This document shows, piece after piece, positions 1 to 4,175 of a stretch of 6,994 bases of DNA. The DNA lies in assembly GCA_016788945.1 (NCBI GenBank), contig JAEUSA010000147.1, forward strand, positions 1 through 6,994, read 5' to 3'. Made by a program: the position numbers and the translations under genes. The notes beneath the pieces are model-generated. The model was not told the origin of the DNA. It searched no databases and worked only from the letters and a program-made list of their open reading frames with translations. The DNA is from Leptospiraceae bacterium (GTDB lineage Bacteria; Spirochaetota; Leptospiria; Turneriellales; Turneriellaceae). Within the stretch, counting starts at the first letter, position 1. Every line of letters begins with the position of its first letter.

Positions 1-636
1 AAGCCCGGCCTCACCGCTCTGATCGGCGTGCCGAAAGTCACCCGTCACCCGTTGAGCGAGCGACAAGTTTCCTGAGCGCCAATGGCCCGCCATGAGCGCA
101 CAGAATTCTTCAGCTTCTTCAGCCGTAAGCGAGCCGTTTGCGGTGATAAGAGCAATCGCCCGAGAGTACGCCGCGGCGCAGAGGATATCCACAGTATTTA
201 GACGCGATAAGCGCAACAGCAGCGCCGCATCGGATAAGCCGGCGATGAACAATTGTTGATCCGCGAGGTTGCGCAAAAAGCCCAGCGAGAAAAAATCGTT
301 CTCGCTGAGATGCCAATATGTTACGCGCGTCAGCGCGTTGTCGGATGCTATTTTTGGCAGCAAGAGGCTGCCGTCGCTGGCGCGCACGCAGACGTTTGCG
401 CGAAAACTAACGCCGTACTGAGCGGCCGATAGTTTTTCACCGTAAAACTCTTCGCCTTGGCAATACTCGATATCCTGTAGGTCACGGTATTCAACCGCTA
501 TTGCTCCAGCGGGTTCGTGTGCACGTATTTCTTGCAGCGGCCCTTTGCGGTTCGCCGCGGCGCTCTTCAGCTCTGGTAGTGTGTTTGCGCCATACTCGAG
601 AGAGATGTGTCCAACGCGGGAGGCAGGCTTTTGCGC
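1..636 (-). CDS. Unrecognised protein, 3' truncated by window edge, 5' end irregular
   Basis: I do not recognise this protein. The minus-strand frame is open for 212 codons, from the TGA at 637-639 to the window edge, and reads like a real soluble protein: mixed acidic, hydrophobic and aromatic residues, with stretches such as QDIEYCQGEEFYGEKL and VTYWHLSENDFFSLGFL and a Leu-rich helical part (DAALLLRLSRLNTVDIL). No signal peptide or membrane segment is visible. The start is the problem. No ATG, GTG or TTG occurs in frame before the GTG at 387-385, although upstream residues already look coding. A CTG lies at 570-568. An ATG at 640-638 is one frame off; removing one A from the A4 run (629-632) would join it to this frame as MSAKPASRVGHISLEYG. 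Neither option has a clear ribosome binding site. The gene may use a rare start, be frameshifted, or contain a sequencing error. Coding on this strand is fairly sure; function is unknown. Confidence 0.55.
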
Positions 637-684
637 TCATCTAACGGGGCACACGGGTGGGTTAACCTGCGGCGTGTCAGCCGC

Positions 685-712
685 AAAAAAAAAAGCGGCA
701 GTTGCCTGCCGC
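685..712 (-). terminator. Intrinsic terminator of the tRNA-Leu unit
   Basis: Read on the minus strand, a perfect 7-bp stem (GCGGCAG / CTGCCGC) closes on a GCAA tetraloop and runs directly into ten T residues. It begins 8 bases after the tRNA 3' end, so it defines the tRNA as a separate transcription unit and should shield the unknown gene downstream from tRNA transcription. The same GCAA loop occurs in the terminator at 4004-4035. Confidence 0.93.
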
Positions 713-719
713 CCGTCTG

Positions 720-803
720 TGCCCAAAGGGGGACTTGAACCCCCACGGGGTTGCCCCCACTAGTACCTGAAACTAGCGCGTATACCAATTCCGCCATCTG
801 GGC
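720..803 (-). tRNA. tRNA-Leu (anticodon CAG)
   Basis: This is a class II tRNA that folds completely. The acceptor stem is GCCCAGA with TTTGGGC, containing one G-U pair, and the discriminator base is A at 720. The D-arm contains the AATTGGTATA loop. The anticodon stem CTAGT/ACTAG holds the loop TTCAGGT, giving anticodon CAG (plus positions 767-769), which reads the leucine codon CUG. The long variable arm, with a GGGG-GCAA-CCCC stem, is typical of tRNA-Leu. The T-arm is GGGGG-TTCAAGT-CCCCC. The 3' CCA is not encoded and must be added by the CCA-adding enzyme. The gene stands alone, with its own promoter (879-906) and terminator (685-712). Nothing suggests it serves as an integration site. Confidence 0.96.
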
Positions 804-866
804 TTTTTGCGCCGGAAAACCGCCGCAAGCCTCGTTTCAGACCATGCGCAACGCGTTACGCTGCGC

Positions 867-880
867 ATGTTTCGAAACAT
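867..880. repeat. 14-bp perfect palindrome at the tRNA promoter
   Basis: ATGTTTCGAAACAT is identical on both strands. It touches the -10 box of the tRNA-Leu promoter and covers the expected transcription start, a classic place for a repressor operator. A second inverted repeat lies directly beside it: ATGCGCA at 844-850 and TGCGCAT at 862-868. That one could form a hairpin in the tRNA leader. A regulatory role is inferred from position and symmetry only. Confidence 0.45.
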
Positions 881-906
881 TTTATGTAATTCAGACACCT
901 CGTCAA
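879..906 (-). promoter_or_regulatory. Sigma-70-type promoter of tRNA-Leu
   Basis: On the minus strand, TTGACG (906-901) and TAAAAT (884-879) each differ from the -35 and -10 consensus by one base and are separated by 16 bp. Transcription would begin near 872, leaving a leader of about 70 nt before the tRNA 5' end at 803. The -35 box starts 14 bp beyond the HEAT gene stop codon, so the unit is compact. The predicted start falls inside the palindrome at 867-880. Confidence 0.7.
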
Positions 907-919
907 TAATTTGCTTATT

Positions 920-1666
920 TCAGTAACCGAAGGTGGTTTGCTGCAGCGCGTGGTATATCGCCGCACGTACCTGCAGATCCCTTTCCGTTGACAAGGCGCG
1001 TTCGAGGTCGCCCAGCGCTTCACGGTTTTTATACTGTGCGAGCACCTCGGCGGCGCGCATGCGCGCGGCGCGGTCGGGGCTGTAGAGTATTTTGCTGAGA
1101 GCCAGCGCATGCTCGACCTTGCCACCTTCGTGCTGCATTGCGGTATTGAGCATTTCTGCGCGCGTGTAGTCGTCTTTTTCTCCGGCTATTTTGGCCGCAA
1201 CTTCTGCCGAAGAGGCCTTGTCGTCAATATCATAGAGCGCGCGCGCAGCGGTTCTGCGCATCAGTGGGTCGTTGTCGGTTAAAAACGCCGAGATCGTTTT
1301 GACATCCGCCTTATTGCCGATTTGCCCGAGCGCCCGTACAATAGCCGCTTTCACCTGCGCATCGCTTTCTTTTTGCAGCAGTTGCAGCAGAGGTTCGCGC
1401 GCTTCGGGGGCACGCAATCTGCCGAGCGCATAGGCACTCTCACGGCGCAGCGTGGCATTTTCTTTGCCCTCTTTTTTCAGATGGGCGATCAATGGAAAAA
1501 CGCAGGTATTGATTTTGCTGACAGCGCATTCGCGGATTGCATGCGTCTGCTTCGGATCAACCTCGCTTTCGGCCTCGAACGATTTGCGTGCCCGGTATTC
1601 CGCCGGAGTTTCGGCGGAAAGAAAGCTGAAAGCTGATGCGACAATAAACCACAGGGTAAGTTTCAT
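920..1666 (-). CDS. Secreted HEAT-repeat protein
   Basis: The 248-residue product starts with a clear signal peptide (MKLTLWFIVASAFSFLSA, likely cut after Ala18), so it should act in the periplasm or at the cell surface. From about residue 39 to the end it is built of roughly seven helical repeats of about 31 residues in the HEAT / PBS-lyase-like style. Examples are RRESAYALGRLRAPEAREPLLQLL (74-97), VKAAIVRALGQIGNKADVKTISAFL (105-129), MRRTAARALYDID (136-148) and MRAAEVLAQYKNREALGDLERAL (203-225). Such solenoids bind partner proteins and have no catalytic motif. There are only two cysteines in the mature part (47 and 55), close enough to form a disulfide. I chose the ATG at 1666 because the hydrophobic segment follows it at once; a TTG 12 bases upstream would add only MRCG. 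The ribosome site is weak (GGTG). It stands alone and diverges from the operon at 1922. Family confidence is good; the specific role is unknown. Confidence 0.85.
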   Translation of the reverse strand: MKLTLWFIVASAFSFLSAETPAEYRARKSFEAESEVDPKQTHAIRECAVSKINTCVFPLIAHLKKEGKENATLRRESAYALGRLRAPEAREPLLQLLQKESDAQVKAAIVRALGQIGNKADVKTISAFLTDNDPLMRRTAARALYDIDDKASSAEVAAKIAGEKDDYTRAEMLNTAMQHEGGKVEHALALSKILYSPDRAARMRAAEVLAQYKNREALGDLERALSTERDLQVRAAIYHALQQTTFGY

Positions 1667-1921
1667 GCCACACCGCAAGCAGGCTGATTTGCGCTGTCAA
1701 CGTTTTCCAGGGGCTCATCTGCGGAGGGAGCTGCGCGGCAGGTCGTAATAGCTTGTCGGATTTTAGGATCCCGGTCGAAAAACGCTCTTTGCGCGTGCAG
1801 AATGCAGGCTTCTTAGCCGTTTTGCGTACGATTTTCGGCAGAAAATCGTAGCGCATTTTGCTCGCGCGCGTTTTTCGTGACCTGTCGCGCAGCCCCAGAG
1901 GGGTGGGGCGAGGGCTCTGAA
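1667..1921. other. Divergent intergenic spacer between HEAT gene and lipoprotein operon
   Basis: This 255-bp spacer separates two genes read in opposite directions, so it should hold the promoters of both. I see no pair of boxes that fits well. A perfect TTGACA on the minus strand (1700-1695) is followed by no usable -10, and a TAAAAT on the minus strand (1765-1760) has no good -35. The clearest structure is the inverted repeat at 1827-1850. Overlapping open frames here are basic, low-quality translations and look like chance. The last 30 bases are G-rich and include the ribosome site for the lipoprotein gene. Confidence 0.6.
1827..1850. repeat. Perfect inverted repeat, 10-bp arms, in the divergent spacer
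   Basis: TACGATTTTC (1827-1836) and GAAAATCGTA (1841-1850) are exact reverse complements around the 4-base centre GGCA. The pairing extends outward (TGCG at 1823-1826 against CGCA at 1852-1855) across a one-base bulge. A short T4 run follows on the plus strand, but no gene lies upstream on that strand that would need a terminator. An operator serving the divergent promoters, or a leader hairpin of the lipoprotein operon, fits the position better. Confidence 0.5.
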
Positions 1922-2611
1922 ATGGCTTGTCGTGCGCCCGGCAGGCTCAAGGTGCGTAGTGTGCGCCGCTGCGTATTCTTTTTTCCGGTGATTGCCGCCA
2001 TTGCCTGCGCGGAAAATCGCCTGCATACTTATATGATTGTGCAGAATCCTGTTGCGCGTCAGGCGAAAAAACCGCCGCGGCGGGGTGAAATCGAGCTTTC
2101 GCGTAAGCCGCTTTATCTGGCGATGCATGCGCCCGATGCCGATGATCTGGATAATCTCGCCGAAGACCTCAAGCTGACTTCGGTGACGAAGTACCATCGT
2201 TTACCGCCGCTAACTCTGCTGCGCTTCGATTTTGAAAACCGTACGGCATTGCCATGGCGACTCGATCTGCGCAGCGCGTATTTCGCCGATCAGTCGGGAA
2301 AAAAATATCCGGTGCTTTCGGCCGACGAATACGCAAAACGTTTTACCTCGGTGTCTTACGAACATTTTCGCTACGACGCCATGTATGCGGCTTATATCAC
2401 GGCGCGCGCGGGCACTGCGCCGAAAGACGCGTTCTGGTTCGACAAAAAAAAGCCCGATGATGCGCTCGAAGTGGGTTATGAAGAAGGTGGATTCCAGATC
2501 GTACCGTTTGAGTTTATTCCCGCCGGTACCGAAGAGTTAACTTTCTATTATAATGTAGAAGGTATTAAGAAGCGTCTGAGCATACGTCTGCAGACTGAGC
2601 GGGGTTCGTAA
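1922..2611 (+). CDS. Putative lipoprotein of unknown function
   Basis: I do not recognise the family. From the ATG at 1922 the product has 229 residues. It has a basic N-terminus (RLKVRSVRR), a hydrophobic core (CVFFFPVIAAIA) and then Cys29 in AIAC, which resembles the looser lipobox seen in spirochaetes, so it is probably exported and lipid-anchored. The remainder (about 60-229) alternates short beta-like strands with turns: TLLRFDFENRTALPWRLDL, YFADQSGKKYPVLSADEY, and a C-terminal FQIVPFEFIPAGTEELTFYYNV. This looks like an immunoglobulin-like beta sandwich, which is inferred. The ATG has a good GAGG eight bases upstream. GTG at 1952, preceded by GCAGG, would give a shorter and more typical lipoprotein signal and is a real alternative; an in-frame GTG at 1877 seems too early. 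The stop overlaps the next start (TAATG), implying translational coupling with the lysoplasmalogenase. Confidence 0.78.
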   Translation: MACRAPGRLKVRSVRRCVFFFPVIAAIACAENRLHTYMIVQNPVARQAKKPPRRGEIELSRKPLYLAMHAPDADDLDNLAEDLKLTSVTKYHRLPPLTLLRFDFENRTALPWRLDLRSAYFADQSGKKYPVLSADEYAKRFTSVSYEHFRYDAMYAAYITARAGTAPKDAFWFDKKKPDDALEVGYEEGGFQIVPFEFIPAGTEELTFYYNVEGIKKRLSIRLQTERGS

Positions 2612-3222
2612 TGGATAATAGCCTGCTTATTTTTTCGTTGCTCGTGTTTTGTTCCGTAATTACAAAACTTACTGTCACCAAAGTTTATCCGTTTTTCAAG
2701 CCATTGCCGATTTTGATGATTCTGTTGCTCGCATTTCTGCGCCCTGTGTTCCCCGACAAATTATGGCTTGCCGCAGTTCTGTTCGGATTAATCGGCGACC
2801 TCTGGTTATTGTCAGAAAAGGGATTTATCCCCGGTTTGTTGAGCTTCTTGCTCGGTCATATATTTTATGTTTTTGCCTTTGCCGCTCGCACCGATGGGAT
2901 AAACTTCCCATGGGTTTATGTTGCTTTGTCGGTGACAGTTTCACTCTTTGCCTTCATTTACCTCGCGCAGAATCTCGTGAAAGCGAGGAAAAAGCGTTAT
3001 ATTCTGCCAATTTTGCTTTATATTACGGTGACGGCACTTTTACTGATTTTCGCGTTACGCAGTGCCGCAGTACTTGCCATTGTGGGTGCGGTTTTTTTCG
3101 CTTTGTCAGATTTTTTGTTGGCGTTTGACAAATTCATCCGTCGTACTTGGTATGTGCAGGCGACAGTATCCGTCACCTATTACGCAGCCCAGTGGCTGCT
3201 TGCACTGTATTTCACTCGTTGA
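2611..3222 (+). CDS. YhhN/TMEM86-family membrane protein, probable lysoplasmalogenase
   Basis: The 203-residue product is almost entirely membrane-embedded, with about eight hydrophobic segments, and matches the YhhN (TMEM86) family in length and signature positions. These are KPLPI at 30-34, GDLWLL at 62-67 with the acidic residue of the first conserved block, FLLGHIFY at 79-86, SDFLLAFDKF at 166-175 with two conserved aspartates, and YYAAQWLLAL near the C-terminus. Characterised family members are integral-membrane hydrolases that cleave the vinyl-ether bond of lysoplasmalogens, releasing a fatty aldehyde and a glycerophospho-base. Many bacterial homologues have not been tested, so the substrate is inferred. 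The start codon overlaps the stop of the lipoprotein gene, and GCGGGG serves as ribosome site. The gene lies 15 bp before spoVG, in one operon. TTT-rich codon use reflects its hydrophobic composition. Confidence 0.85.
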   Translation: MDNSLLIFSLLVFCSVITKLTVTKVYPFFKPLPILMILLLAFLRPVFPDKLWLAAVLFGLIGDLWLLSEKGFIPGLLSFLLGHIFYVFAFAARTDGINFPWVYVALSVTVSLFAFIYLAQNLVKARKKRYILPILLYITVTALLLIFALRSAAVLAIVGAVFFALSDFLLAFDKFIRRTWYVQATVSVTYYAAQWLLALYFTR

Positions 3223-3228
3223 CTTAGG

Positions 3229-3240
3229 GGGTCTATAATG
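3229..3240 (+). promoter_or_regulatory. Ribosome binding site of spoVG
   Basis: A strong purine-rich TTAGGGGG stretch stands six bases before the ATG at 3238. It occupies most of the 15-bp gap after the lysoplasmalogenase stop, leaving no room for a separate promoter, so spoVG depends on the upstream transcript or on an internal promoter within the preceding gene. Confidence 0.7.
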
Positions 3241-3558
3241 GAACACGTACGTATTTCTCGGGTTCAGGTTTTTCCTCAGGCGGATGGCAAAAATACGCTG
3301 GGGTATGCTCATGTAACTCTGTCTGATGCTTTTGTGGTAAAAAATCTGCGGCTCGTGAAGGGACGTAAAGGGGTGTTTATCGGCATGCCCTCTTTCAGGC
3401 TGCGCAACGGCGAATACGCCGATGTATTTTTCCCGGTATCGCGCGAGGCAAGGGCAATGCTTACCGATGCGGTTGTCGGTGCCTTCAGGGCAGAACATCC
3501 GGAGTTGATGGTGGGTCTTGAAGTCTATGACGCAGACTCCGCTTCCATGAGCGCATAA
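3238..3558 (+). CDS. spoVG: SpoVG-family nucleic-acid-binding regulator
   Basis: The 106-residue length and sequence match SpoVG throughout. The N-terminus EHVRISRVQVFP corresponds to the first strand, SDAFVVKNLRLVKGRKGVFIGMPS (29-52) is the family's core signature, and NGEYADVFFPVSREARAMLTDAVVGAF (57-83) is the conserved D-x-x-x-P segment plus the terminal helix. SpoVG proteins bind DNA, and in several organisms also RNA, as site-specific regulators. Those of Firmicutes affect sporulation and virulence, and the Borrelia protein shows the family is used by spirochaetes. It is likely a cytoplasmic dimer. The last dozen residues (EVYDADSASMSA) are a short acidic tail of the kind that varies between species. 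It is the last gene of the three-gene operon and is followed 15 bp later by a terminator. Confidence 0.93.
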   Translation: MEHVRISRVQVFPQADGKNTLGYAHVTLSDAFVVKNLRLVKGRKGVFIGMPSFRLRNGEYADVFFPVSREARAMLTDAVVGAFRAEHPELMVGLEVYDADSASMSA

Positions 3559-3572
3559 AAAGCCCGCAAAAC

Positions 3573-3613
3573 GGCAATTTTCGCGTTTTTTTCGCTGAAA
3601 ATTGCCTTTTTTT
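3573..3613 (+). terminator. Intrinsic terminator after spoVG
   Basis: GGCAATTTTC (3573-3582) pairs perfectly with GAAAATTGCC (3597-3606), and seven T residues follow. The loop is T-rich and could pair further through GCG/CGC. It closes the lipoprotein - YhhN - SpoVG operon and separates it from the small exported protein gene. Confidence 0.9.
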
Positions 3614-3640
3614 ATGTCCGAACCGGGTACTGAGAACCGT

Positions 3641-3671
3641 TATTCTATGGGTGTCGCCTGAGCGGCACCCA
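3641..3671 (+). promoter_or_regulatory. Leader hairpin and possible -10 of the small exported protein gene
   Basis: TGGGTGTCGC (3648-3657) pairs with GCGGCACCCA (3662-3671) through one G-U pair around a CTGA loop. The hairpin ends one base before the AGGAG ribosome site at 3673-3677, nine bases ahead of the ATG. TATTCT at 3641-3646 could be a -10 box, but no convincing -35 lies 16-18 bp upstream (CCGAAC at 3618-3623). Because the spoVG terminator ends at 3613, the promoter must fall within these few dozen bases. A stable hairpin close to the 5' end is a common way to protect abundant mRNAs; that role is inferred. Confidence 0.5.
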
Positions 3672-3686
3672 CAGGAGACAAAATAA

Positions 3687-3992
3687 ATGAAAAAACTCTC
3701 AATGATTCTCGCAGTTGTTGCATTTGCAGCAACAGGTGTTTTTGCTGGCGCAAACCCTGCAGAAAAAGAATGCAAGAAAAAAGCAGACGAAGCATTCAAA
3801 TCAGCTAAGGCTACGCACAAAGATGCAATGAAAGATTGCAAAGCAAAAAAAGGCCAAGAGAAGAAAGATTGCAACAAATCAGCAAACGATGCGCTGAAAG
3901 AAGCAACCAAAGCTAAAGCAGAAGCTTACAAATCATGCAAGTCTCTGCCAGCTGTGCCAGAAGTTCCGTCAGTTCCGGGCCTCGGCAAATAA
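3687..3992 (+). CDS. Small exported Lys/Ala-rich protein with symmetric four-cysteine array
   Basis: I do not recognise the family. The 101-residue product begins with a textbook signal peptide (MKKLSMILAVVAFAATGVFA, cut after Ala20). The mature 81 residues are very rich in Lys and Ala and should be highly helical. Four cysteines at 29, 51, 62 and 84 form C-X21-C-X10-C-X21-C, mirror-symmetric about residue 56-57, where the only interior glycine of the helical part lies (KKGQEKK). This suggests a two-helix hairpin closed by disulfides C51-C62 near the turn and C29-C84 at the open end. A tail with Val-Pro repeats (LPAVPEVPSVPGLGK, 87-101) follows. Codons are strongly skewed to GCA, AAA, TCA and GAA, unlike the GC-ending codons around it, which suggests high expression or a different origin. 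The start has a strong AGGAG. Its own leader and terminator make it monocistronic. A periplasmic structural or metal/redox-related role is possible, but nothing visible decides it. Confidence 0.85.
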   Translation: MKKLSMILAVVAFAATGVFAGANPAEKECKKKADEAFKSAKATHKDAMKDCKAKKGQEKKDCNKSANDALKEATKAKAEAYKSCKSLPAVPEVPSVPGLGK

Positions 3993-4003
3993 TTTCACTC
4001 CAG

Positions 4004-4035
4004 AAAACATCCCGGGCAACCGGGATGTTTTTTTT
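4004..4035 (+). terminator. Intrinsic terminator after the small exported protein gene
   Basis: A perfect 12-bp stem, AAAACATCCCGG (4004-4015) with CCGGGATGTTTT (4020-4031), closes on a GCAA tetraloop, and the T run extends to 4035. The flanking A run makes it potentially active on both strands. It begins 11 bp after the stop codon and isolates this gene from the cbb3 operon. Confidence 0.94.
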
Positions 4036-4175
4036 CTTTACACGCCAAGATTACCCATTTTCCCTCTTAATTATCTGTAAAATCTGATTCTCCCATAATC
4101 GCCAGAAAAAGCGATCTGTATATATAAATAATAACCGATCTTTTTATCCTTTACGGGATTATTCGGGCTCTGCCT
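4036..4175 (+). promoter_or_regulatory. AT-rich leader and probable promoter region of the cbb3 operon
   Basis: This 140-bp stretch follows a strong terminator and precedes ccoI, so the operon promoter should lie here. CATAAT at 4094-4099 is a fair -10 box, with TTATCT (4071-4076) at a 17-bp spacing as a weak -35. A second AT-rich block (TATATAAATAATAA, 4121-4134) is an alternative. ATCTG occurs three times (4073, 4082, 4114). An imperfect inverted repeat flanks the AT block: AAAAAGCGATC at 4106-4116 against GATCTTTTT at 4137-4145. I looked for the TTGAT-N4-ATCAA FNR site expected for microaerobic control and did not find one. Confidence 0.45.

Noticed and set aside
685..694. Run of ten A residues as a possible phase-variation tract
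   Set aside because: Directly explained as the T tract of the tRNA-Leu terminator on the opposite strand, and outside any reading frame.
567..797. Minus-strand open frame of 76 codons beginning MAELVYALVSG
   Set aside because: It is a translation of the tRNA-Leu gene and its terminator; the tRNA fold fully explains the sequence.
720..803. tRNA gene as an attachment site for an integrated element
   Set aside because: No integrase, no repeated tRNA 3' end, and no change in gene type or composition on either side within the window.
1695..1700. Perfect TTGACA on the minus strand, a possible -35 box for the HEAT gene
   Set aside because: The matching -10 position would read TGCGGT and transcription would start at the ATG itself, so it is probably chance.
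1891..1919. Hairpin hiding the ribosome site of the lipoprotein gene (AGCCC/GGGCT or CAGAG/CTCTG)
   Set aside because: The two possible pairings exclude each other and both are short with large loops; G-rich sequence makes such pairings likely by chance.
1763..2197. Minus-strand open frame of 144 codons
   Set aside because: It lies opposite the lipoprotein gene start and the spacer. The translation is basic and low in acidic residues, has no ribosome site, and the plus-strand gene has better coding character and start context.
3106..3910. Minus-strand open frames opposite spoVG and the small exported protein gene
   Set aside because: They are antisense shadows; both plus-strand genes have clear family match or signal peptide plus strong ribosome sites.
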